This document shows, piece by piece, positions 51,201 through 63,200 of a DNA stretch of 64,000 nucleotides. The position numbers were made by a program, and so were the translations under genes. Every line of letters starts with the position of its first letter. Position 1 is the stretch's first letter. The stretch covers positions 12,554,966 through 12,618,965 of the forward strand of contig CM055820.1 in NCBI GenBank assembly GCA_029582265.1, written 5' to 3'. This DNA is from Zoroaster sp. YZ-2022. Lineage: Eukaryota > Echinodermata > Asteroidea > Forcipulatida > Zoroasteridae. The notes beneath the pieces are model-generated. The model did no database searches and was not told the DNA's origin. It worked only from the letters and a program-made list of their open reading frames with translations.

Positions 51201-54200
51201 CGTATAAGGCGCACCATGACCGCTCAGTAGTGCAGTGCATGCCAGAAGCGCTATAGCACGACCATGCCGCCGCCACCACCACGCACGCGTCGTACTAGGA
51301 AAGTAGTCTGGTTGCGGCCCAAGTGATCCCGCGGTGTTGTGCGTAATACACTGATTAATAATCGAGGTGAAAAACAGACACGGCAAAAGTTGACAACCTT
51401 GCACACATCGCATAGAGACTTAGTCATTAGATAGCGTTGTAGATAAAAATGCGCGATCGTGTACGATGTTGGGCATGCTATTTTTAGAAACAGGGGAATT
51501 CTGCTTTTGGTACGTCACACACGAGTGAGGTCTTTCGTGAGTATTATTTACGGTGAATGAATGCATGAAAATCTTGCGCTAACGACCTTCATTGGAAAAC
51601 ACGGCCGCTTTGTTAGGTTGAGGTCCACCGAAAGTTACACAAGCGGTAATCATCACTTTGATCTCAAGCGACACCAGATAAGGCGCACCGTTAGATAAGA
51701 CGCAGTGACGTTTTCGTACCTTTGAAAGTCAGATAAGCCGCGTCTTATACGCAGGAAATTACGGTAGTCATGTTTGGTGCAAATAAAATGTGATGTGATC
51801 TGGGAAAACCCTTCACATGGTGAAATTTGTCATTTTTGTGTTATACAATGCTGTTTTCAAAACTGTTTTATTCATGATTCTAGGTTGTCTATAACTTGAG
51901 TTATGCTCTCGGAAAGTTATAACCGCCGCTGTCCTTAAAAAAACAATGGCGGAAACGAAAAACAAAGACGGCTTTTTAATTATCTGTCATCATATGTTTT
52001 TACATATAAAACAATGGAATTTTTGTTTAATATTTTCAAGAATGATCATTTAGATATTAACAATTAAAATGGTAACAAAAACTCAAATTGTCCCAAAAAA
52101 ATTGGGGGGACTATTTTGACATCTTCAAAGCAAGTTCGCCGACATCCAACGGGTTTTCCCAGATCGCATCACAAATAATCATTTGTTATGGTAGCATCTT
52201 AATAATTTGGAGAAATTTGGTATTGTTTTTGTTTGCAGAGAAATAAGAGACCCCCGTGGTGTCAAGCTCGTCATTGATGTCCTTCGTTACGATCCTCCCA
52301 ATGTCAAGAAAGCCTTACAGTATGCCTGCGGTAATGCTCTCGTCTGTGAGACGGTGGAAGATGCCAGGAAAATTGCGTTTGGTGGTGCAGAGCGTCACAA
52401 GGCGGTGGCTTTAGATGGGACCATGTTCCAGAAATCTGGAGTCATCTCTGGTGGAGCAACGTAAGGACTTTTTCCTTAGTTTTTTATTTTAATTAAATTA
52501 TGTTTTGTATTGCTTGTGTATTTTTTTTTTAAATTTCAAATTGAAGAAATTCACAACTTGCTGCTTGCTTTTTTTTTTAATATCCCTCGGAGTCAGAACA
52601 TAATATTTTCAATGATTTTGCAGAAAACCACTTGAAAGTGGGGAAATTAGAGAGGATGTATGTGTCATTATAAAACCATAGACAAAGGGTAATTTTGAAA
52701 ACAAAATTAAGGGTTTATTGTGAAATTTGACTTTGAGAATACTCTTAATGAGTGAAGCTTTGAAGTCAGATCAGACGATTCCTTCCTTCTCCAAGCCAAC
52801 TGTTAATAATCTGAGCTTGTAGAATCAAATTCCTTCAGGAGGAAGACGGACAGTGTACACTGCTTGAAACACAGTCGTAATTCCCAAGACGATCAAGAAC
52901 CTCTATTGTCCCTTCTATTGTTACCATTCTATTACCATTCTATTACCATTCTATTGTTACCATTCTATTGTTACCATTCTATTGTTTCCATTCTATTGTT
53001 ACCATTCTATTGTTACCATTCTATTGTTACCATTCGATTGTTACCATTCTATTGTTACCATTCTATTGTTTCTGTTCTATTGTTACCATTCTATTGTTAC
53101 CATTCTATTGTTTCCATTCTATTGTTACCATTCTATTGTTACCATTGTGTTTGGACTTTGTGAAGCAATATCCATTGGTTTTTGTACATGATGTCCTTCT
53201 GAGGAGCTCTGAAAACAAAGAACCAGTGAATGAGGACCTATTGTTCCCTTTGTTTTAAGTCCTTGGTCAGTTTACAGTTCAAGAACATTGAGAGCTATCC
53301 ACACTACCAGTTCTTTTCAGAACCACATCACTTCTTCCAAGAAGACATTATTACACATGGTGTTACCAGTATGTTTTTTTGTTTTATCCGACACACCATG
53401 CAAAGTTTCAAATCCCATGTAACATTTTCTTTTTATTCACTCCGTAAAAATGATTTACGTTGATTGAATCATGTTCTCTCCACCAGTGATTTGAAAGCCA
53501 AGGCTCGTCGCTGGGATGAGAAGTCCTTGAACAATCTCAAGACTCGTAAGGGTGAGCTGACCGAGGAACTGAAGGAGCAACAGAAGATGAAACGCAAGGA
53601 GTCTGAGCTGAACAACATCCGCTCCCAGATGAACGGCTTGGAGACGAGACTTAAATATTCCATCAATGACCGAGATAACACTGTAAGTAGATAACACTGT
53701 AAGTAGACAGAAGGCATGGTATATCATAGGGAAATAGCAAATGTGACGTAGAATAGTATACAAATATAACATGGTTTGAGGGTGGACAGTCGATGTTAGC
53801 TCCCCGAGGTATTGGAAGTTGACAAACTAGTTCCCGAGGTGAAGCCGAGGGAACTAGTTTGTCAACTTCCAATACCGAGGGGAGCTAATATCGACTGTCC
53901 ACCCGAAATAAACCATGTTATATTTGTTTTACTATACCTCATACATATTCAGTTGCCATTACAATAAATAAGGAGCATCATTGAGCTCGGGAAAACACGA
54001 ATTGACATTTAGGTGTGCCGCCATCTTTTCATGTGTATGTAGCTAGGGCGATGTTCGCGCGTGCGTACTACACCCGTGGGACTGTTCCCCGATTGCTTTG
54101 TAAAGCGCATACGTAGTAGACTGACGCATATGCGACAGTCTACTATGCATGCATATTTACCCTGTGCGTGAATACTCGCGGGCGCTTGGTAAACGGCCAA

Positions 54201-57200
54201 AATAACATCTGGAGCAGTGAGAATTCGGCTCTCGATCATGAATATGTATGAGGTATAGTAAATCAAGCTAGCCAATTGGCCAATCAAAAACTGTCTTTCT
54301 GAATACCTTATAGACCAATCAGATCTGTTACATGTCCAACGCACATTGCTTGTTACACCAGGTAATGATTCTGTAAAGAAAACAGGTAAAACTTGTAGCT
54401 TTGCATGGTGAAGAGGATAAGTAAGACTAATTGCGGTGACACCATGTGAAATTTCTAGATTGAGTGGTAATTAATTCTGAAAAGAACTGGAGGTTACAAC
54501 TTGACGTTTCGATCAGTATGCTCTGATCGTCTTCAGGAGAATGAATAGCATATAGGCAGAAATATTTGTGGTTGTGTGTGTGTATGTAATGGAATAGCAA
54601 CTCTTGAATTTTTTGTAGCAAATATTTGTGTTAAGCAGTATGAAGCAGGGAACCAGCCATAGTCTATTTACATTTTTTGATTATTTGGCTTGTAACCATA
54701 TTAATTTCTCAGCTTAGTAGCTCTATGAAATTAGCACCAACTGGTAAGCAGCGGCAACAGGTTAACTTTTTAAAGTGTATCTATATTTATCTTTAACCTT
54801 GTCATTACCGATTTGTTTCAACAGGATGTCCCACTGGTTACCCAATTGTTTGCCCAGTCATGCATGAATTCACACATTATTGCACAACAGTATGCATCCA
54901 TTTACAGGCACTTTTTTCTAAACTCGTTTTTCATCATGAAGAATTTGTTGGAGAAATATATATTCAATGAAATGATTGTTGCTTACGAAATTCCCTTTCA
55001 TATGATACCAAAATCATTGGCATTGCATATAAAATGATCAGGTTATTTATTTTACTTCCCCTGACTTTGTTCACAAACACAGAGAGCATTTTGTACACAA
55101 GTGTATGGCGTTCCATAGCACAAATGGCCATTGAAAGGATTGACTTGTATTATGTCTGATTTCTGTAATAGCAACATGTAGGTTGGGTTATACCATTAGA
55201 AAGATAAGGAATCAGTCTTTCCAACCATATATAGCATGGGCATGGACTGCGAAGAAGGGAAAAAATAAAGCTGGTCATGATACTCCCAATTAAGTGCTGT
55301 GTGTGTGTGTGTGTGTGTGTGTGAACGTACACACCATTCGTTGTGGGGTCCAAAACACAATAGAACAATTGGACCCCACAAGGTAACTATAGAAAATCTT
55401 GTACCCCACAGGAGAATTATAAGGAAAAGGGATAATAGAACGAACAAAGGAATACCCCACAAATCAATGTGCGTGAGGGTGTGTGTGTGTGTGTGTGTGT
55501 TCAAGCACTGGCCGCGTTATGGGGACAGAGAACAAAAGAGGGATCCGGAATTACTTAGCTGTGGGGACATTTTGTGTGTCCCCACAACGTTTTTAATCCC
55601 CAAAATCCTTTGTATTTTGTCCCCACAACGCCCCGTGCGGGATTGTGTGTGTGTGCGTGTGTGAGCGCATTCAAACCGGGGACGTATAACAAAAGGGACA
55701 ATGGTCCCCGGTTGCTCTCACAATGGAGAACAATCCGTCCCGATTTTTGGACAAAGGAATTTGACAAAGCAACTCCCCGAATGCCGGTGTTTACACACGT
55801 GTGTGTGTGTTCAAGCACTGGCGCGTATGGGGACAGAGAACAAAAGAGGATCCGAATTACTTTAGCTGTGGGACATTTTCATTGTCCCCACAACTTTTTT
55901 AATCCCCAAAATCCTTTGTATTTTGTCCCCACAACGCCCCGTGCGGGATTGTGTGTGTGTGTGTGTGTGTTCAAGCACTGGCCGCGTTATGGGGACAGAG
56001 AACAAAAGAGGGATCCGGAATTACTTAGCTGTGGGGACATTTTGTGTGTCCCCACAACGTTTTTAATCCCCAAAATCCTTTGTATTTTGTCCCCACAACG
56101 CCCCGTGCGGGATTGTGTGTGTGTGTGTGTGTGTGTGGTGACCTTGGTCGACTAAAGTCGCCAGTGGTAAGCAACAGGGGTATGTGTGTTGTTGACTAAA
56201 GTCGCCATTGGTAACGAAAGGGTTAAACAAATGTTATCAAATTTTTCTGTCATAAACCAATATCATTTGCCACCCTCCTTTAAAAACTTGTTAGACGATA
56301 CTAAAATATGTTTTTCTTGAAATGAATTCATAGCAAAAGAAGATTCTGTCAACGAACAACAAAGCCATCCAGAAACTGCAGCAAGAACTAGAAGGATATG
56401 GGGTATGTATTCAAAAGACTATTAAGGGATCTAGTTCTGTGACCATTCCAGAACCCAACCCTTCAAATGTTCAGGCATGCAACTTTTCAGCTGATCAGCT
56501 GATTTCCTCTTTTTTTCTCTTTAATAACAGTGCTATAGAAAATTGAAAAACACTGTACAAAGTTTTGTGCGCTCGGCCATTTCCTCTTTTTTTTTGCAAT
56601 TACAAAGTTGCATGTCTGAATGTTGAATTATCTAAACTCATTGGGAAAAGCTAGTGACACGTATAATTTTTTTTAATACTTTAAATATTGTAGCCAAGAA
56701 TGGAGGCTATCGAGGAGCAGATTACCCAGCGAGCTGAGCTCCTCGCAGCCAAACAAACCCAGATGAATCGCGTCGAGGACGAAGTCTTCTCGGACTTCTG
56801 TCGTTCCATCGGCGTACAGAACATCCGGCAGTACGAGGAGAAGGAGCTGCGCGCACAGCAGGAGCGCGCCAAGAAGCGGCTGGAGTTTGAGAATCAGAAA
56901 TCCCGTCTGGTGAATCAGCTCGAGTATGAGAGATCACGGGACACAGAAGGTAACGACCGACATTTTTTCAATTCAATCCAATCTTTATTTCACTTTATCA
57001 CAACGTTGAACATTAATTAACCCTAACCTTCCCAAATCCTCCAAAATCCTCTTTGCTAAAGTGAAGGATTTTGAACGATTGAGGTTACATGCTACATGCT
57101 CTTTGCTAAAGTGAAGGATTTTGTAGGATTGAGGTTATTAGGCATACTTGCCTTTTCATGGTACATGTACATCCATGTTTGTTGTAGTGATTGCATGGTT

Positions 57201-60200
57201 CAGTGCTTGGGTCAGTGGACACTGTTTATTGCTCCATGCATGCAGGGAGGGTCCCTGGCCATGATTAGAAACACATGTGTGCATACATGTCATGTGCTTG
57301 CTTTACTACTGAAGGATTTCGGAGGATTCAGGTTATGTGTAAGCAAGTGGGCCTAGGGAGTTAGGGTTAATGTAACATTATGGAAGATCAGTAATGATGA
57401 TAAAGTGTGTGGTGGCCCTCAAAAAGCATGCTTGTGGAGTGAGAGCCCCACTTAACCCTCTTACAATCAGGCCACTCCAAGCCATTGCTATGGTAGGCAG
57501 TGGCTCCTCATAGCTATACTGCACAGTAACATAATGCCTCATATGTCTGTTGGTTTTAGTGGTTTGTGATTGACATATTGCAGGGCATATTACTTTGTTC
57601 CAGACTCAGTGGCTGGTGGTAGGTTACTATGGAGAGTCAGTGTTTACAAAATAACTGCTGAAAATCCCAATGGATGATGGAGGCTTGGTATGGTTTATTG
57701 GTCTCAGTGGCTGATGGTGATTTATTATTGGGAGTTTGTTTACAGTATAACCTGCTGAAAATAACGTCAAATAACGTCAACTGTGGGGTGTCGTGGCCGA
57801 GCGGTCTAGCTTACCGGACTCAAGTTCTGGTGTTAGCAACATAATGTGGGTTCGAATCACGGCCGTGACACTTGTGTCCTTGAGCAAGACACTTAATCAT
57901 AATTGCTTCTCTCCACCCAGGGGTTAAATGGGTACCTGTGAAGGCAGAGTTGGTTTGCTCTATATGCGCTAGAAATGGCAGCAATTGAGCTGTATACTCC
58001 CCAGGGAGCTGAGATGGTTTCAGGAATGATTTATGAGCCTTATGAGCAGGGATAATAATATAATGCGCCTTGAGCACCACTTAGTTGGTGGATACGTGCG
58101 CTATATAAATCCACACATTATTATTATTATTATTATTATTATTATACATGTGTCTTTATATGCATGTATGTACATATATGCATATATGCACAAACAATGT
58201 GTGTTACAACACATTGGACATTTAGTGGTTTACAGTGGCCTCTATGTGTAGAAGGGTTAAATCATGTGTAGCACAATTAGAAATAGAAGCAATCTTCATG
58301 TAGAAAACCAAAATTAACATTAACTTCACAATGTACTATACACGAGAATTGAAATAGCATTTCACCATTTCTGGTTTCTGATTTGATGGAAAGCAAAGAT
58401 CAATATTTAGTACTTTTAGTATAGTTTGCTGGAATTCATTTTGCACTCTTTCACGTTTTCAGGAAATGTCAAGAAGTGGACGAAGGAAGTCTCGCATGAT
58501 GAGAAAGAATTGGAGAAACTGAAGAAAGAAGAGGCAAAACACATGAAGGTATGAAACGCATTCGTTGTTTATAGATCCGGTGTATAAGCCAGGATTCAGG
58601 CCTCACAGCGAAACCTATAAAACCTAAATTTCAAAATGGGAACATTTATTTCCCCCAAAAAAAACCTATATTAAAACCCCCCTACTATTGCTGCACTTTA
58701 GTGGGAAGTTGCTGCAGAGGTCAAAACCAGCCAACTGCCTGTTTTCACTGTTGACCCAAATGTACACACAGGGGCATTTTTTGACTGGTTTTTACTGTCA
58801 TTTTGACCACCCTGAACAATACCAGACAACGCTTTTACCAGTCAAAAACGTTTGACTGATTTTGACTGATTTTGACTGATTTTGACTGATTTTGACTGAT
58901 TTTGACCCTTGTAGTAGTAGGAGGGTTAACCTATAAATACCTATATTTTTAATCTCCTGCAACACATTTTCAACTTTCTCATAAAATCCTCATGCCTTTG
59001 AAGAAAAATTACTTCCTAAGTATAAAGAGATGAAGCCAAAACAGTAGCCAAACTGTATCGTGTACCGCACTTAGATTTTCTGCCGGACAGGGTACTCAGA
59101 AGGTAGGCAATTTACCAAAAACTTGTTACTTAACACTGCATAATCACGGGAAATAACCTATAAAAGCCTATATTTTGGCATTTGGTTAACCTATAATAAC
59201 CTATATTTTGCTTTAAATATCTTTAAAAAAAACCTATATTTGGTAGATTAGGCACTGGGAGGACTGTAGGATTTGAAAATAGGGCGTCCAAAATTTGTTA
59301 CTTGTTGAAAAATAGGGTGATCATTATGTTTAGCTTCCAATACTTTTGCATGTGTTTTACAAACATGGAGTGTCGTGGCCGAGCAGTCTAGCTTACCGGA
59401 CTCAAGTTCTGGTGTTAGCAGCAGAATGTGGGTTCGAATCCCGGCCGTGACACTTGTGTCCTTGAGCAAGACACTTAACCATAATTGCTTCTCTCCACCC
59501 AGGGGTTAAATGGGTACCTGTGAGGGCAGAGTTGGTTGATTAGCCCTATATGCGCTGTAATGGCAGCAATTGAGCTGTATATTCCCCAGGGAGCTGAGAT
59601 GGTTTCAGGAATGATTTATGAGCCTTATGAGCAGGGGTAATAATGTAATGCACCTTGAGCACCACTCAGTTGGTGGATACGTGCGCTATATAAGTCCACA
59701 CATTATTAGGTGTTCGGGTTTGTGCCCGAAACACCTATTGTTTTTGTTCGTTTAAAAATTTTTTTTTTTTTAATACTTCTTCTTCTTCTTCTCCCCCCCG
59801 ACGTCTGTCCACAAAAAAACACATACTTGCAAACTTCACATGAACTTGAATCTTGGCATGTACTTAGAACTTAACAAGTACTGTATAACTGGTAATTTTC
59901 GCGCAACATTTATTTTCGCGCTTTTCGCGTAACGATTAGACAGCGCGAATTTAAAAACACGCGAATTTATTACCCGCCCGGTGGGAAAGCCCTCTGCCCT
60001 AATTACTAGTATAGCCATGACCCCATGACCTTGTACCTGCCTGAAACAAAGAGTCGGCGACCCGTTCTAATAAGTATAATAAGCATACGCGTACTATAAG
60101 CATACGCGTACTATAAGCATACTACATACATTACTAGTTCTAGTTAACGTTTGTGATCACTGCACGTATATAAGCATTGTGCATAAGCGCCGTGCAACGT

Positions 60201-63200
60201 GCACGACTGACACTATAATTAGGTCACCTTTTGAAGTGGTAAAATACGTGTCAACCACATCGTGTGCATTGTACTACAAGTCAAATATTTACCGTGCGCG
60301 AAAGCAACAACCCGCGAATGTGTCAGTACGGTGGCTGAGCGCGAAAAATTACTCGCGCGAAAATTACCAGTTATACAGTAGATGAAACACGAGTTGTGAG
60401 TGACCCCAATTTGACCTTACTTCCTGTCCAAACCGGAAGTCAAAGTTTAATATTTAAAAAAATCATATCTCAACAACCACAAGAGGTAAATTCACAATTT
60501 TTGTACCATTGTACAGATCGTTAATTGTCACAAAATATTTACAAAAAGATGACCCCAATTTGACCTTACTTCCTGTCCAAACCGGAAGTCAAAGTTTAAT
60601 ATTTAAAAAAATCATATCTGAACAACCACAAGAGGTAAATTGACATTTTTTGCACCATTGTATAGATCGTTAATTGTCAAAAAATATTTACACAAAGGTG
60701 ACCCCAATTTGACCTTACTTGTCCAAACCGGAAGTCAAAGTTTAATATTGAAAAAAAATCATATCTCAACAACCACAAGAGGTAAATTCAAAATTTTTGT
60801 ACCATTGTACAGATCGTTATTTGTCAAAACAATTTTACACAAAGGTGACCCCAATTTGACCTTTACTTCCTGTCTAAACCGGAAGTCAAAGTTTCATATT
60901 TAAAACAAAATCTTCCACAAGAGGTAAATTCACAATCTTTGCACCATTGTGCAGATCGTTATTTGTCAAAACAATTTTACACAAAGGTGACCCCAATTTG
61001 ACCTTTACTTCCTCCCGAACACCTAGAGTTTGTGTAAACAAACTCGAATTTCTAGTTATTATTATTATTATTATTAAACAAAACAGGGTGTCCATTTCGC
61101 AAACGGGGCGTCCAAAAGACACCCAAAGATATTGCTGGCTAATACTATATATCTTAACCCTGCGAGCAGGGAATCGGTGATTCCGGAAGGCACTTTTTTT
61201 CCTTTTTTTAATTACTGAAAAACCTTTGGGCGAATTCCGCTGAAACTTCATGTAATCCTCAATGAGAACCTCTAGTTTCACATTCCATAGTAACCTTTAA
61301 CATCGAGTTCAGTTCAGGTCACCCCCCACCGTGGGAAAGTTGGGCATCCAGCCAGAGCCCATTGACTTGTGTGCAGCGAACCGGTGATTCCGGAAGGCAC
61401 TTTTTTTCCTTTTTTTAATTACTGAAAAACCTTTGGGCGAATTCCGCTGAAACTTCGTGTAATCCTCAATGAGAACCTCTAGTTTCACATTCCATAGTAA
61501 CCTTTAACATCGAGTTCAGTTCAGGTCACCCCCCAACGTGGGAAAGTTGGGCATCCAGCCAGAGCCCATTGAGTTGTGCACAAATCTAAGCCCATTCAGT
61601 TGTGTAAACATCTAATCCTTTGATATTTCACCGCCTAGCCAGCCTGGCTGGCCTTATCAAGATAATTTATGAGTAATCCTACTGTAGAATGTGACCAGGG
61701 GACCTAGATTCATCTAATTACACAACCAACCAGTGTTTTATGCACAAATCTCAACCCATTCACTTGTGCGCAAATCTAAGCCTATTCATTTGTACACAAA
61801 TCTAAGCCCATTCACGTGTGCGCAAATCTAAGTACTCCGAGTATCGCTGCCAAGAAAGGTCAGCTGTCTGACCTTCACAACCCTAGCTATCAATCATCCT
61901 ACTGTAGGAGGGTCCAGGGGACCTCCATTCATGAATTTAGACTGTTGGAAATCGGTTAGAAAAGGATTGCGTAGTGTATTAGATCGTTAGAAAACGGATC
62001 GCGCGGTGTATTCTGCGCGTAATACAAAGTGCCTTCCGGAGTCTCCCCTTATTCCGCTTGTGGTAGTTGTGGTGTATTGTGGCTCACAACCCTAGCTATC
62101 AATCATCCTACTGGAGGGTCCAGGGGACCTCCATTCATGAATTTAGACTGTTGGAAATCGGTTAGAAAAGGATTGCGTAGTGTATTAGATCGTTAGAAAA
62201 GCGGATCGCGGTGTATTCTGCGCGTAATACAAAGTGCCTTCCGGAGTCTCCCCTTATTCCGCTTGTGGTAGTTGTGGTGTATTGTGGCTCACAACCCTAG
62301 CTATCAATCATCCTACTGGAGGGTCCAGGGGACCTCCATTCATGAATTTAGACTGTTGGAAATCGGTTAGAAAAGGATTGCGTAGTGTATTAGATCGTTA
62401 GAAAACGGATCGCGCGGTGTATTCTGCGCGTAATACAAAGTGCCTTCCGGAGTCTCCCCTTATTCCGCTTGTGGCAGTTGTGGTGTATTGTGGCTTGGAG
62501 AGTTAAATGCACAGACGTCACAAACTTGAAGGGCGCCCTCGCTCAGTGGCAGAAGAAGATCACTGATTGGCCCATGTATGACATTGGTTTGGGTTTATAA
62601 TTACAGGTTATTGATGAAGAATCGGAGGCCATGCAGAAGCTGAAGTTCTCCAAGACGACCAAGAAATCCGAGATTGATGATAAGAATGCCGAAGTGGAGG
62701 AAATACGTAAACAGCTCTCGTCTGCGAACAAAGAAATAGCAGGTACGCTGCAATTCTCGGTGTACAGGGGGAAATCAAAATGCGGTCATCAACCCAGTTA
62801 ATGAAAAATGGGATTACTTCAATGTGTTTATAATGAGTAAAATATCAATGTTTCAATAAAAAAAAGAATATTTCTGGATATTGCTGGTAAAAAAGCGAAA
62901 AACACGAGCAATACACCTTTAATTTCAATTTTGTTTTTGTAATGCTTTATATTTTAGGGAAGAGGGCCAAAGTGTTGGTACAGCCAAGCCTTTGAGAAGC
63001 CTGGCCAGGCCTAGGCTATCTGGCCTCCTAATCTGTATTTTGTGAGTCCTAATCCTGTAACAATACAGTACCTGCCAATCAACATAACCTAGGCTTCTGG
63101 AGGGCCTAGCCCAGCCAAGTAGAGCTCATTATACTGGCTACAGTTGTGAACAAAAGACAGCTGAGGTGTCAGTCAAGTCTGTGTTAACCATAAGATCTGT

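Noticed and set aside
55574..56155. 193-residue open frame rich in CVCVCV
   Set aside because: It is read through GT microsatellites and their associated repeat units.
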